From positions 1-64,000 of the forward strand of contig NZ_JAJCXB010000002.1 in NCBI RefSeq assembly GCF_020564935.1: DNA of 64,000 nucleotides, read 5' to 3'. This document shows, piece by piece, positions 26,350 to 36,248 of the stretch (positions are counted from its first letter, which is position 1; each line of letters begins with the position of its first letter). Source of the stretch: Streptomyces pinistramenti (GTDB lineage: Bacteria; Actinomycetota; Actinomycetes; Streptomycetales; Streptomycetaceae). The notes under the pieces were generated by a model. It was not told where the DNA came from. It saw nothing but the letters and a program-made list of their open reading frames with translations, and did not search any database. The translations under genes and the position numbers were made by a program.

Positions 26350-27177
26350 ATGCCGTTCGAAGCAGACCTCGCACACGCCCTGAACCGCGCGACCGACTCC
26401 ATCGAACCCGATCTCACCACGCTCCTGAGCGGAGCCGTCGAGCGCGGGCGGAGCCGCAGTCGGCGCCGGCGCAGCGCCGGCGTCATCGCCGGGGTCGGCG
26501 CCTGCGCCGCGGTCGCGGCAGCCGGCCTGGTGCTCCCCGGCGCGCTCGCCGGGACTCGCTCCGCAGGATCCGACATGGAAACGGTGGCGCTGGCGATGCC
26601 CCGTTCCGCGATCAGCGGCACCCAGATGATCGACGCTGTGAAGAAGACGTTCCCCGGAAGCCGGTTCGGCAAGGAGGACGGGCAGAGCAACGACCCCTCG
26701 AATCCGTCCGGCGGATGGGTCGCCAACGGCGGAGTGGACGTCAACGACGGGCACGGCGCCGCCAACGTCGGTGTCTCGGCCCTGCGGCTCAAGCTGCCGC
26801 TCAGGGACGGCGAAGGGCTGAGCTGCGACCATACGGCCGGACGTGCTGAGGTCGGCGACACCTGTGAGCTGAGCGAGCTGCCGAGCAGCGCCGCGCTTCC
26901 CGGCGGAGCCCTGGTGATGTCGGAGGCGATCGCGGAAAGGCAGCCGATCGGTGCCGACCCCGTCCCCGACTCCGACATCGCTCACCGCTGGACGACGACG
27001 GTGACCCTGAAGTCGACCGGCGCCCAGCTTCAGATGGTGCAGTGGAACACCGCCGGCGACTTCGGTAGCGGAAACAGGCCGAAGCCGACCCGTGACGCTC
27101 CCCCGCTCTCCCAGAAGCAGGCGGTGGCCGCACTCACCGGTCCCACCTGGGCGCCGATCCTCGGTGCCGTCGGCTGA
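26350..27177 (+). CDS. membrane protein, likely partner of the SigE-type sigma factor
   Basis: 275 residues: a cytoplasmic N-terminus (about 1-45) ending in a run of Arg (RGRSRSRRRRS), one membrane helix (about 46-70, AGVIAGVGACAAVAAAGLVLPG) and a large extracellular domain. This is the layout of the predicted anti-sigma or sensor proteins next to SigE-family sigma genes. AAAGGTGA lies before the ATG at 26350. No zinc anti-sigma motif is seen. Sigma binding by the N-terminus is inferred from context. Confidence 0.8.
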   Translation: MPFEADLAHALNRATDSIEPDLTTLLSGAVERGRSRSRRRRSAGVIAGVGACAAVAAAGLVLPGALAGTRSAGSDMETVALAMPRSAISGTQMIDAVKKTFPGSRFGKEDGQSNDPSNPSGGWVANGGVDVNDGHGAANVGVSALRLKLPLRDGEGLSCDHTAGRAEVGDTCELSELPSSAALPGGALVMSEAIAERQPIGADPVPDSDIAHRWTTTVTLKSTGAQLQMVQWNTAGDFGSGNRPKPTRDAPPLSQKQAVAALTGPTWAPILGAVG

Positions 27178-27179
27178 CC

Positions 27180-27312
27180 CGTTGCATTGCCGAAAGTGGG
27201 GCGGAACCTCCATGACCTGTTGCGCTGGCAGGACATGGAGGTTCTGGTCGGTGCCGTCGTCCCGCCACAGGCCGTAGTAGTGGTACACCGCGCCGCTGGG
27301 CGGTGGCGAACT
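27180..27312 (-). mobile_element. IS5-like transposase fragment
   Basis: The minus strand reads VYHYYGLWRDDGTDQNLHVL, matching the VYxYFxxWRDDGTDQxIHDLLR segment of IS5-group transposases. The stretch contains a 16-bp near-perfect hairpin (27204-27219 and 27229-27244), which could also terminate the upstream sigma operon. Only this fragment remains. Confidence 0.5.
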
Positions 27313-27910
27313 TCGACCAACAGCGCGTCAGTTAGTAATGCAAGAGGTTTCCAAGAATAGGGCCAGATTCAGGGACGCGTGACCGCCACCGCTTTCGCCC
27401 CACTGCGTCGACTTCGGCGATTCTCCGCATGCGCCGCTCTGCATCATCCACGGTGTACGAGATACGAGCGGAAATGGCCGTCAGCTTCGGCAACATATCG
27501 CTCCATTCCCGCCCGCAGTGATGGGGTGAGTTGCTCCAAGGCCCTCTCTGGCGTTTGAAGCAGCAGAGGGCGGCTGCCAGGCCGAGGAACCAGGTAGTTG
27601 CGGGGTTGCGCCCGTAGCGGTGGTTGAGTCGGCGGCGGCCGGTCGGCCAAGGGTTCTCCATTGCGTCACCGCCTTCCTCATGCCGGCGGCGACCACTGCT
27701 CCAGCGGTCACGGCCTGCGGTCGATACCGCCGTGCCGGCTTGCTCATGAGGAATGGGGGTGATGTCACCTGCACAGAGGTCCTGGGCTGGCAGATCAGCT
27801 TCACTTCACTTCACGATGTGAACCGGCGATGCCCAGGAGTCCGCATCGGAGAAATCCCTGCCGCGCCAAAGCAGGATGTCAGTGGGTGGCTCCCGCCAGA
27901 GGAGAACAGC
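27313..27910. other. intergenic region with transposase C-terminal debris
   Basis: At about 27545-27661 on the minus strand, NHRYGRNPATTWFLGLAAAL followed by CCFKR resembles the C-terminal end of a Streptomyces transposase. No intact gene is present. The ribosome-binding site GAGGAG for the next gene is at the right end. Confidence 0.35.
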
Positions 27911-28585
27911 ATGCGAACCACCGATGGGCCACCGGCACGGGCGTTGCGCACACCACGCGCCGCAGGGGTGGCGGGAATCATCTGCGCAGTGCTGCTGGGC
28001 AGCATTATCGTCCTGATCCGCAACGCGGTCCCCACCGCATCGGCCGAGAACACCCGCTGGCTCGCCAGCCTCTCCAACCGGGACACCTTGCAACTGGTGC
28101 TGAACCTGGTGCCGTTCACCGGGATCTTCTTCCTGTGGGTCATGGCCTTCCTACGCGACTATGTCGGCGCAGCGGAGGACCGGTTCTTCGCCACGCTCTT
28201 CCTGGGCAGCGGGCTGCTGTTCGTGGCGATGCTCTTCGTCCTCGCCTCCGCGGCCGACAGTCTGCTGGCCGCGACCGACGTTTCCCAGGCGGGCTCCCCG
28301 TCCCGGTCCTGGCGATACGGGCGTCATCTCACCCTCACCATGCTCATGAGCTACGCCACGCGCATGGGCGCCGTGTTCACCCTCTCCACCACCACGATCG
28401 GGCAGCGACTCGGTATCTTCCCCCGCTGGCTGGCCTGGCTGGGATACCTCGTCGCGCTCTACCTGATGTTCGCCGCCAGTAGCGTCCCTTGGTCCGAGCT
28501 GGTGTTCCCGGTCTGGATCCTGGCCATCAGCATCTTCGTCCTCCGGGCCAACTTCCGCCGCCGGGGCGTGCAGAGCTCTGCGTGA
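27911..28585 (+). CDS. conserved integral membrane protein
   Basis: 224 residues with about five to six membrane helices, starting after a 15-residue cytoplasmic N-terminus. The helices are LLGSIIVLI, LVPFTGIFFLWVMAFL, LFLGSGLLFVAMLFVLAS, a central helix pair, and VFPVWILAISIFVLRA. The ATG at 27911 has GAGGAG 6 nt upstream. No motif allows a functional call. It is convergent with the next membrane protein gene. Confidence 0.75.
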   Translation: MRTTDGPPARALRTPRAAGVAGIICAVLLGSIIVLIRNAVPTASAENTRWLASLSNRDTLQLVLNLVPFTGIFFLWVMAFLRDYVGAAEDRFFATLFLGSGLLFVAMLFVLASAADSLLAATDVSQAGSPSRSWRYGRHLTLTMLMSYATRMGAVFTLSTTTIGQRLGIFPRWLAWLGYLVALYLMFAASSVPWSELVFPVWILAISIFVLRANFRRRGVQSSA

Positions 28586-28683
28586 TCCCGCCCGCACGAA
28601 CCGAGAGCGACGGAGGGCGCAGCCGGCCTCCAACGCCCGTTCCCGCACCGCACTGTTCGGTGGCCTGCGCCGGGGAAAGGCGG

Positions 28684-29214
28684 TCAGTGGTGCAGGGCGG
28701 TCTTGGCAGCAACGAAGACCAGCCCGAAGACGAGGTTGACGGCGCCACTGATCACTACCAGACGACGAGACGCGCCGGCCCGGATCAGCGCGGCGCTGGT
28801 CCAGCCGATCAGCTCCGCCACGGCGGCAGCGAGGGCGAACCAGACGGTTCCTTCTACTCCGAGCCCGAATACCGGACTGATCGTCACGGCGGCGGCCGGA
28901 GGAACGGCGGCCACGACGATCGGCCACTCGCGGATGCCCGCCCGGCGGATCTCCTCCCAGGTCAGGGACCGGTGGGCCATCCGGTCTCCCACGACGAAGG
29001 TGTAGACGTCCGTGGCCCAGAACACCAGCGCGGTGATGAACAGGAGCAGCACGAGCTGGAGCCGCGGAAACGGGCCGAGTCCGGCCCCGGCCACAACCGA
29101 GGCGGCAAGGATGGAGCCGTAGGCGGCACTGACGTAGTCGGTACGAACCGTGTGCCGCCGCTTGCGAGCGAACGCATCTGCGGGGGTGTCGTCAGAGCAT
29201 TCCCGACTGCTCAC
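28684..29214 (-). CDS. small integral membrane protein
   Basis: 176 residues with about four helices (YGSILAASVVAGAGL, LVLLLFITALVFWATDVYTF, WPIVVAAVPPAAAV, and two near the end). It has the look of small Streptomyces VIT-like or unknown membrane proteins. The GTG at 29214 is preceded by GGAG with 6-nt spacing. Longer in-frame extensions to 29709 lack protein-like composition. Function is unknown. Confidence 0.65.
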   Translation of the reverse strand: MSSRECSDDTPADAFARKRRHTVRTDYVSAAYGSILAASVVAGAGLGPFPRLQLVLLLFITALVFWATDVYTFVVGDRMAHRSLTWEEIRRAGIREWPIVVAAVPPAAAVTISPVFGLGVEGTVWFALAAAVAELIGWTSAALIRAGASRRLVVISGAVNLVFGLVFVAAKTALHH

Positions 29215-29689
29215 GTCCGGCTCCGTTCTCGGTTCAGCAGCGCGTACTGGAGTCAGGGGGACCGTGTTCGATCCGGTGGATGGCACCGTAGCCGCGCGGC
29301 CGAGAATGGCGGCGAAGGCGAGGAAGGAGAGCAGGATGCGCGCCGTCATCCCCGGCGCTTTCCTTCCTCTCAGGCAGGCGTGCTTCCTTCGACACGATAG
29401 ATCTGCGGGCAGCTCTCGAACGGTCAACCACAACAAGGCGGCGATGGATGTTCCGTCTGCCGGTCCAACCTCGCTGTCGTGCCCATGGGCCTCCTCGATC
29501 CGGTGCGCGAGATGATTGCCGTTCTCCCAGACCGGCACCGTCACGCGAGAGCGGGGACCGCCACGTACCCGCAGGTGGCGGACCGGGTCCACACCGTATG
29601 GCGGCCGCCTCGGGTCGGTCCCCTCTCCCTCTCGCGAACCTGTCCGGCAGGGCGGACAGGGGAAGCAGGGTGCGGGAGGCGGGAGGATC
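29215..29689. other. 475-bp region without recognisable gene
   Basis: No family match in any frame and no clear repeat was found. Confidence 0.4.
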
Positions 29690-30541
29690 ATGGATCGGTA
29701 TCCGCCCATCGCCGATCATGGACTCGTCGGCGACCTGCAGACGGCCGCTCCGGCCTCGTCCCGGGGAGTGGTCGACTGGCCCGCGGGGTGCGGGCCGTGC
29801 GCGGCACGGTGCGCTTCGTGCTGGAGTGCCGGTCACGGTTCGACTACGGCCGGGCCACCCATGAACTCGGCCTGCACGACGGCACCGCCACGTTCCGAGC
29901 ACCTGGGGTCACCACGGATCCGCAGAGCATATTTCCCCTGCGGCCGTACGGCAGGGACGCCCGGGACGTACAGGGTGCGGTCCCCTGCACGCGGGAGAGG
30001 TAGCCGCTGCTGTCTTCACTGTCCGCGCCCGGACGAGGACACACCGCCGCCCCTGACGCCGGACGGCGTGGTCGAGCGGTTGTGGGAGGTCGTGGACTTC
30101 TGGCAGCGCTGGGTGCGCACCGCCCGTTACCGCGATGTCCTCGATGCCGCGCTGCTGCTCATCCCACGCGTCGGTTTCCCGGCTCCTCGGACCGAGAGCT
30201 GACTGTCGACGCTCGATGCCATCGAGCGCACCCTCGTGTCCGACGGCCTCGTCCACCGCTACGACCCGGTGGCTTCTCCCGACGGCCTGCGCGGCTCCGA
30301 AGGCGCCTTCAGCCTCTGCACCTTCCTCTACGTGGACGCCCTCGACCGTGCCGGCCGCCTCCGCCCGGCACGCTATGCCTTCGAGAAGATGCAGACCTAC
30401 GCCAACCACGTCGGGCTGTTCGCCGAGGAGATCGGGCCCGGCGGCGAGCAACCGGGCAACTTCCCGCAGGCGTTCCCCCATCTGTCGCTGATCATGGCCG
30501 CCACCACTCTCGACGATGCCCTCGACCGGCAGCGCGGCTGA
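29690..30541 (+). pseudogene. glycoside hydrolase family 15 (glucoamylase/trehalase-like) pseudogene
   Basis: Pieces of a GH15 protein occur in the right order. MDRYPPIADHGLVGDLQTA is at the start (ATG 29690 with AGGA). VRFVLECRSRFDYGRATHEL and a VVDFWQRWV segment follow in other frames. DAALLLIPRVGF then comes before an in-frame TGA, and after it [31 protein letters not shown] and [14 protein letters not shown] full GH15 enzyme has about 600 residues and less than half remains. Several deletions, frameshifts and a Trp-to-stop change are evident. Confidence 0.75.
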
Positions 30542-30610
30542 CGCCCGGTCCGGCCGGTGCGGCGGACCGTCTCCGGCGCCGGCGTACGGCGGGCGGCACC
30601 ACGGTGAGTG

Positions 30611-31849
30611 CTACGGCTTCAGGCCGTCGAAGGCGATGGGCAGGTGCCGGGGCCCCCTGAGGACCGCGTTGCGGCGGTACGGGGGCGGGTCCTCGACCAG
30701 GCGGGGGTTGTCGAGCCGGCGGACGAGTTCGGTCAGCGCGATCTGTGCCTCCAGCCGGGCCAGGGGGGCGCCGAAGCAGTTGTGGATGCCGCTGCCGAGG
30801 CCCAGGTGCTGGTTGTCGGGGCGTTCGGGGATGAAGCGGTCGGGGTCGTGGAAGCGCTGGGGATCCCGGTTGCCGGAGGCGAGCAGCAGCCAGAGCGATG
30901 CGCCTTGGGGGATGAGGGTTCCGGCGATGTCGATGTCTGCCAACGTGGTGCGCTGCGGCAGCAGTTGTACGGGGGGCTCGAACCGCAGCAGTTCTTCCAC
31001 GAGCGGGACCGCCAGGCCGGGGTTGTCGCGGATCCGCTGGAGGACGTCGGGGTTGCGCAGCAGGGTGAGCATCCCGTTGGTGATGAGGTTGACCGTGGTC
31101 TCGTGGCCGGCGATCAGCAGCAGAGCCGAGGTGCTGATCACTTCCAGCGGCGACATCTGGCCGTCCGGTCCATGGCCGTCGGCCATGGCGGAGAGCATGT
31201 CGTCGCGGGGTGCGCGGCGGCGCTCCTCGATCAGGCCGGCGAGATAGGTGGCGAGATCGGCGCGCGCCTGCCGGACGGTTTGCAGCTGTGCCTCACGTTC
31301 CTCGGACGTGCCCTGGACGGGGTCGAGGCTTGCGGCGAGGGTGTCGGCCCAGCCATGGAAGTGTGCCTCGTCCTCGCGGGGGATGCCGAGGAGCCGGCAG
31401 ATCACCGTGACGGGGAAGGGGTAGGAGAAGTCGTCGACGAGGTCGATCCGGTCCTGGTCCCGGAAGCCGTCGATGAGGCCGGAGACGATCTCGCCGAGCT
31501 CTCCGCGCATGTCGAATACCCGTCGGGGGCTGTGCGGAGGGCCGAAAGGCCGCATCGCCAGCCTGCGCAGTCTGTCGTGCTCGGGAGGGTCGAGCTTGAG
31601 GAACGTCGGCGGCAGGTTCGGGTCCTCCTCCTGGCCTCGGAACTCGGCAGCCTCGGCACCCAGATTGCGGGCGTCGGAGCTGACCCGCGGATCGTGGAGC
31701 AGGCCATGGATCTCCCAGTACGTGCTGACCAGATAGGGGCCCGCCTCGTCCCGCACCACCGGCGTCTTCCGGAGCTCGGCGTAGAGGGGATACGGGTCGG
31801 CGCGGTTGGCGTAGTCGGTGATCTGGCGCAGGAGTGCGACCGACGTCAT
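30611..31849 (-). CDS. cytochrome P450
   Basis: 412-residue soluble bacterial P450. The I-helix oxygen-binding motif AGHETT is at about residue 243, the ExxR motif is in EELLR, and the heme-ligand loop LGLGSGIHNCFGAPLAR lies near residue 350, where the usual phenylalanine of FGxG is Leu. It is the last gene of a three-gene operon with a ferredoxin and ferredoxin reductase, so its redox chain is encoded in cis. The substrate is unknown. GGA lies before the ATG. Confidence 0.92.
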   Translation of the reverse strand: MTSVALLRQITDYANRADPYPLYAELRKTPVVRDEAGPYLVSTYWEIHGLLHDPRVSSDARNLGAEAAEFRGQEEDPNLPPTFLKLDPPEHDRLRRLAMRPFGPPHSPRRVFDMRGELGEIVSGLIDGFRDQDRIDLVDDFSYPFPVTVICRLLGIPREDEAHFHGWADTLAASLDPVQGTSEEREAQLQTVRQARADLATYLAGLIEERRRAPRDDMLSAMADGHGPDGQMSPLEVISTSALLLIAGHETTVNLITNGMLTLLRNPDVLQRIRDNPGLAVPLVEELLRFEPPVQLLPQRTTLADIDIAGTLIPQGASLWLLLASGNRDPQRFHDPDRFIPERPDNQHLGLGSGIHNCFGAPLARLEAQIALTELVRRLDNPRLVEDPPPYRRNAVLRGPRHLPIAFDGLKP

Positions 31850-31904
31850 GGCGGATTCCTTCCGAGTACTGCGGCCGAGAGCTGTCCGTGACGGCGCGGC
31901 GGAA

Positions 31905-33308
31905 TCAGGCGCGCAGGGGGGTGAACGAGATGCGCCGGTCGGCCGGTGAGTGGCCGCTGAGGGTGACGGTGGGGCCGTGGCTGGGGAGCGAGGGGTCGGG
32001 GAAGCCGGCCGATTGGGGTTGCATCCCTTCGGGCCGTCGGTCGACGGTGGGGAAATCGGTCGGGAACGGCGCGGCCTGCTCGATCTGCCGCTCGTAGAAG
32101 TCCAGCCATTTCGCCTGGTCGAAGGTGACGGCGGCGATGACGCGGCCTTGGTGGCCGTAGGCCGCGGTGAAGCGGTGCTCGGCGAGTGACCCCTGGGTGA
32201 TGAGGATCTGATCGGCCATGGGCGGGACGCCGACCGACTTGATGTTGACGCCGAACTGCGCGGACCAGAAGGACGGCATCCACACGTGCGGGCGCCGGTC
32301 CGAGCTGGCGCTGATCATGTTGTGGGCCGCGACCTCGGCCTGCGCGACCGCGTTGCCCCAGTGCTCCAGGGAGAGGAACTGGTAGCCGAAGAGCGGATGC
32401 GGGGAGCGGGCGACGTCCCCGGCGACGAAGATGTCGTCGGTGACGATGCCCCGTACGTCGAAGGCGCGGCATCCGGCATCGCAGGCGATCCCTCGCGGAC
32501 CGGCACCAAGGCCGGATGCCGCGAGCCATTCGGTGTTGCGGGTCGCACCCAGAGAGGCGACCACCACGTCCACCTCGATTGCCGTGCCGTCCGAGAAATG
32601 GGCACGCCGCACTCGCCCTGCGGGATCCCCTTCCAAACCGGTGACCTGCACTCCACACCGCAGATCGACACCGTGCTCGCGCTGCAGAGCCGCGGCCACC
32701 CCACCGATCACGCCGCCGAGCGCACCCACCAATGGAGCCGGGCCGCGTTCCGCGACGGTGACAGGCAGCTCACGCTCACGGCAGGCAGAGGCGATCTCGG
32801 AGCCGGTGAATCCGGCCCCGATGACCAGCACCCGGCGCGGGCCGGCCTTCAGCCGATGATGCAGCTGGGCTGCGTCGTCCTTGGTGCGCAGGACGAACAC
32901 CCCGTCCAGGTCTGCTTCCAGATCGTTCGGCCAGGGGCGGGCACGGACGCCGGTCGTGATCAGCAGCCGGTCGTACTCGACCGATTCGCCGTCGGCGAGA
33001 TGCACCTGCCTGTCCGCCGGGTTCAGACCCGTGGCCGCGACGCCGAGCCGCCACTGTGCGTCGATCGCCCGGCGCCGCGGCAGTGCCGTGTGGTCGTAGG
33101 GCACCTTGCCGAGCAGGACCTGCTTCGACAACGGCGGTCGGTCATACGGCTCATGGGGTTCGTCACCGACCATGGTGAGCGTGCCGGTGAAGCCTTCCTC
33201 GCGGAGCGTCTCGGCGGCTCGCAGACCTGCCAGGGAGGCACCGACGATGACGATGCGTCCTTCGCGCCTGAACTTCCCCAGGTATCCGTCAGCCGACACG
33301 GGAGGCAC
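31905..33308 (-). CDS. FAD-dependent ferredoxin reductase
   Basis: 467 residues of the putidaredoxin/rhodocoxin reductase family. The first GxGxxG-type FAD motif is VIVGASLAGLRAAETLR (about 19-36), the NAD(P)H motif is VLVIGAGFTGSEIASA (about 163-178), and the second FAD motif ends in DIFVAGD. It takes electrons from NAD(P)H to the adjacent [3Fe-4S] ferredoxin and so to the P450. The GTG start overlaps the ferredoxin 3' end by 20 bp. The C-terminal 60 residues extend slightly beyond the usual length. Confidence 0.9.
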   Translation of the reverse strand: MPPVSADGYLGKFRREGRIVIVGASLAGLRAAETLREEGFTGTLTMVGDEPHEPYDRPPLSKQVLLGKVPYDHTALPRRRAIDAQWRLGVAATGLNPADRQVHLADGESVEYDRLLITTGVRARPWPNDLEADLDGVFVLRTKDDAAQLHHRLKAGPRRVLVIGAGFTGSEIASACRERELPVTVAERGPAPLVGALGGVIGGVAAALQREHGVDLRCGVQVTGLEGDPAGRVRRAHFSDGTAIEVDVVVASLGATRNTEWLAASGLGAGPRGIACDAGCRAFDVRGIVTDDIFVAGDVARSPHPLFGYQFLSLEHWGNAVAQAEVAAHNMISASSDRRPHVWMPSFWSAQFGVNIKSVGVPPMADQILITQGSLAEHRFTAAYGHQGRVIAAVTFDQAKWLDFYERQIEQAAPFPTDFPTVDRRPEGMQPQSAGFPDPSLPSHGPTVTLSGHSPADRRISFTPLRA

Positions 33309-33525
33309 CCGCCCTTCCCGCAGCCGGTGCTCCGGCCTCGTCCTCGACGGTGATGGCCTTGACAGGGCAGGCGCTCGCCGCCCGGAGAACGTGCTCGCGT
33401 TGCGTGTCGTCGGCCTGCGGGTCGTACATCAGTGCCTCATCACCGTGCATGGCGAACACCTCCGGGGCGAGGAAGGCGCATTGCGCGTACCCCTGGCATC
33501 GGTTGAGATCAACGACAAGCCTCAT
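33289..33525 (-). CDS. [3Fe-4S] ferredoxin
   Basis: 78 residues. Cluster ligands are Cys10 and Cys16 (CQGYAQC) and Cys53 (ACPV), the three-cysteine pattern of P450-associated [3Fe-4S] ferredoxins. It opens the operon ferredoxin, reductase, P450. ATG at 33525 with GGAGA upstream. A longer frame to 33798 is not protein-like. Confidence 0.9.
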   Translation of the reverse strand: MRLVVDLNRCQGYAQCAFLAPEVFAMHGDEALMYDPQADDTQREHVLRAASACPVKAITVEDEAGAPAAGRAGASRVG

Positions 33526-34180
33526 CAGGTCTCCGCTTCTTCGCGACGTCGCCGTGTGCGCTGCCGCTCTGCCACGCCGGCGTGCAACCCGGCGACAGGC
33601 CGTCCCCGCACCAGCATGGAAGGGCCCCTGGTGAGGCGCACTTCCACCGATCCGACGGGGTGACCCGACAGCGCTGCGACATCCCCCACAGGGCACACGC
33701 GAAGAAACCATCGAAGCCGCGGCAGGCCAGGACGGCCGTCCGGTGACCGGCCATGCCCGTCCGGGCACCAAGGGGAGGTCTCCACAAGGTTGACGCACCC
33801 GGCAGTCCCGGCCCGGCCACAGCAGCGGCGAGCCGCGTGGCTCGGCTCTCCCCCGCGCCAGCGGACAACCGATTACTCCCGGTTGACGCGTCGATATGCC
33901 AGTTTCGGTTCATCAGTCTCCGCGGCGCTGGTGACGCCGACGGACTCACGGTGCCGATGGGGGCCACTGGGGCAGCGGGGGCTGGCGTCCTGGTGCGTTT
34001 GTTGATCAGCAGGCGGCCGGGCGGGCGCCGACGTCGCGGTGCCGCTGCGGGTGGACCAGGCAGGCCAGGCCGAGCTCGACGTCAACCTCGGGCACGAGGC
34101 GGCACAGTGACGCTCCGCCGCCTCGTGCGGCGCCGCGTGGGAAGGGCCCGGGGAACCGGGTCCTTCCCGCTCACGGGGGT
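33526..34180. other. 655-bp intergenic region upstream of the P450 operon
   Basis: It must contain the promoter of the ferredoxin-reductase-P450 operon. No open frame has protein-like composition or a known family, and no clear operator was found. Confidence 0.4.
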
Positions 34181-35266
34181 TCAGCAGATTCGTGGCAGTT
34201 GCTCCCCGATCGGCAGGTCGACCACCCGCGTGCCTCCGAGACCGGTACGGGCAACGACCATGCCGGGGTGGTCGGTGACGCACTCGCCGATGACCGTGGC
34301 CTCGGCGCCCAGCGGGTGGCAGCGCATCGCCTCCAGTACGGCGTCTGCCTGCGCACGGGGTACAAAGGCGACCAGCTTGCCCTCGTTCGCCACGTACATC
34401 GGGTCCAGGCCCAGCACCGCGCAGGCGTTGGCCACCGTCTCCGGCACCGGCAGGCTCCGCTCCTGGACGACCACACCGACCGACGCCGCGGCCGCGATCT
34501 CTCCGAGGGCCGTGGCCAGGCCGCCCCGGGTGGGGTCACGGAGTACGTGCAGGTCGGGGGTGACGGCGAGCATCGCCTCGACGAGCCCGCCCAGTGCCGC
34601 GCAGTCGCTCTCGATGCCGACGCCGAATTCGAGCCCTTCCCGCACGCTCATGACGGCCACGCCGTGCACGCCGATGGGCCCGCTGACGATGACGACGTCG
34701 CCGGGGGCGGCGCGCTGCGGGCGGATGTCGACGCCGTCCGGGATCAGCCCGATGCCCGCGGTGTTGAGGTAGATGCCGTCACCGTGTCCGGCCTCGACGA
34801 CCTTGGTGTCACCGGTGGCGACCTCCACTCCCGCGGTCCTGGCGGCGGCGCCCAGGGCCTCGGCCACCCGCGCCACCAGCGCCACCTCGACCCCCTCCTC
34901 CAGGATGAAGCCGCAGGAGAGGTACGCGGCGCGGGCACCGCTCATGGCGAGGTCGTTGACGGTGCCGTTGACCGCGAGGTCACCGATGCTGCCACCGGGG
35001 AAGAACAACGGCCGCACCACGTAGGAGTCGGTGGAGAAGGCCAGCCGCGCCCCGCCCAGCGTCACCACGGCGGAGTCGGCGAGTCCGGCGAGCACCGTGC
35101 CGCCGAAGGCGGGCGCGAAGACGTGCTCCACGAGTTCGGCGGAGAGTACCCCTCCCCCTCCGTGTCCCATGACGATCCGGGGCTGATCCCGCAGCGGCGC
35201 GGGGCAGGCCCAGCCGGAGAAGTCCGGGGCCGGCGATGCGACTTCTCGGACGGTGGTGTCAGACAA
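34181..35266 (-). CDS. hypE: hydrogenase expression/formation protein HypE
   Basis: 361 residues of the PurM/SelD-like HypE family. The N-terminus has IVMGHGGGG and FSTDSYVV, the ATP site [21 protein letters not shown] is at about 90-110, and the C-terminal PRIC carries the cysteine that receives the carbamoyl group for conversion to thiocyanate. It matures the NiFe-hydrogenase Fe(CN)2CO centre. The start overlaps the 3' end of the HypX-HypD chimera. No hydrogenase structural genes or hypA, B, C or F are in the window, so it may be stranded. Confidence 0.92.
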   Translation of the reverse strand: MSDTTVREVASPAPDFSGWACPAPLRDQPRIVMGHGGGGVLSAELVEHVFAPAFGGTVLAGLADSAVVTLGGARLAFSTDSYVVRPLFFPGGSIGDLAVNGTVNDLAMSGARAAYLSCGFILEEGVEVALVARVAEALGAAARTAGVEVATGDTKVVEAGHGDGIYLNTAGIGLIPDGVDIRPQRAAPGDVVIVSGPIGVHGVAVMSVREGLEFGVGIESDCAALGGLVEAMLAVTPDLHVLRDPTRGGLATALGEIAAAASVGVVVQERSLPVPETVANACAVLGLDPMYVANEGKLVAFVPRAQADAVLEAMRCHPLGAEATVIGECVTDHPGMVVARTGLGGTRVVDLPIGEQLPRIC

Positions 35267-35987
35267 CGGGGCTCGCCTCCAGTGGTGCGGTGGTGCCGCC
35301 GAGCCGGCGGTAGAGGTAGTAGGCGGCGCAGGCTCCCTCGCTGGAGACCATGGTGGCGCCGAGCGGGTTGCGCGGGGTGCAGGCGGTGCCGAACGCCGCG
35401 CACTCGTGGGGCTTGATCAGTCCCTGGAGTACGTCGCCGCTGCGGCAGTCTGCGGGCTCCTCGGTGGTGATGCCGGTGACCGAGAAGCGGTGCTCGGCGT
35501 CGTATGCGCGATAGCGCGCGGAGAGCCGCCACCCGCTGTCCGGAATGATGCCGATGCCGCGCCAGGCACGGTCGGTCACCTCGAAGATGTCGGCGAGCAT
35601 CGCCTTGGCGGCGGGGTTTCCGCCGGGGCGGACGGCACGCGCGTAGGCGTTGTCGACACGGTGTTCGCCGCGCTCCAGTTGCTGCACGGTGCGGCGGACG
35701 CCTTCGAGGATGTCCAGCGGTTCGAAGTCGAGCGAGGACGGGCCGCGGTCACCGGCTGGACCGGGGTGGACGATCAGGCAGGTGTGCGTGGACCAGATGT
35801 CGTACGGAACAGGGGACTTGAGCATCGGAGCGATGATCAGATCCGGCCGGTTCCGGTGCACCGCATCGCGCAACGAAGCGTCATTCAGAGCGAGTTGAAC
35901 AGATACATGGTGCCCGTGGTCACCCAGCTCGGCGAAGACGCGTTGGGTCAAACTGTTGAACGCGCCGGCCAGCAGCAGGATCTGCAT
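35259..35987 (-). CDS. HypX(N-terminal)-HypD(C-terminal) in-frame chimera
   Basis: 242 residues. Residues 1 to about 92 are the N-terminal formyl-transferase part of the hydrogenase maturation protein HypX ([39 protein letters not shown]). From [12 protein letters not shown] on, the sequence is the C-terminal part of HypD ([42 protein letters not shown]). The join falls after SSLD. A GGAGG site precedes the ATG. It lacks the HypX enoyl-CoA-hydratase domain and the HypD N-terminal half, so it is very probably non-functional, though the frame is open. Confidence 0.8.
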   Translation of the reverse strand: MQILLLAGAFNSLTQRVFAELGDHGHHVSVQLALNDASLRDAVHRNRPDLIIAPMLKSPVPYDIWSTHTCLIVHPGPAGDRGPSSLDFEPLDILEGVRRTVQQLERGEHRVDNAYARAVRPGGNPAAKAMLADIFEVTDRAWRGIGIIPDSGWRLSARYRAYDAEHRFSVTGITTEEPADCRSGDVLQGLIKPHECAAFGTACTPRNPLGATMVSSEGACAAYYLYRRLGGTTAPLEASPVV

Positions 35988-36248
35988 GTCGCCTCCCGGC
36001 CGCCGGGTCGGGTGTCCCCGCTGCGGCCAGGGGTGAGCATGCCGACCCCACTCCCCCGATCCGGAGCGGCCGGGCCGTGAGGTCGCCCGATTGCCACTCC
36101 GGGTACCGGGCCGGTCCCGGCCCGGCTGCGCGAATCGCATCGGGAGATCGAGATGGACCTGAACGTACTGGAGGCGTCCCACGGCGTCGGCGCCACAGCG
36201 ACGTGCAGGTGGTGATGCCGGTTGTGTTCGTTTCCGAGGGGCCCGGGA

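Noticed and set aside
27204..27244. Terminator of the sigma/anti-sigma operon as sole explanation
   Set aside because: The 16-bp hairpin lies within sequence that reads as an IS5-type transposase fragment on the other strand, so its origin may be coding. Its use as terminator remains only possible.
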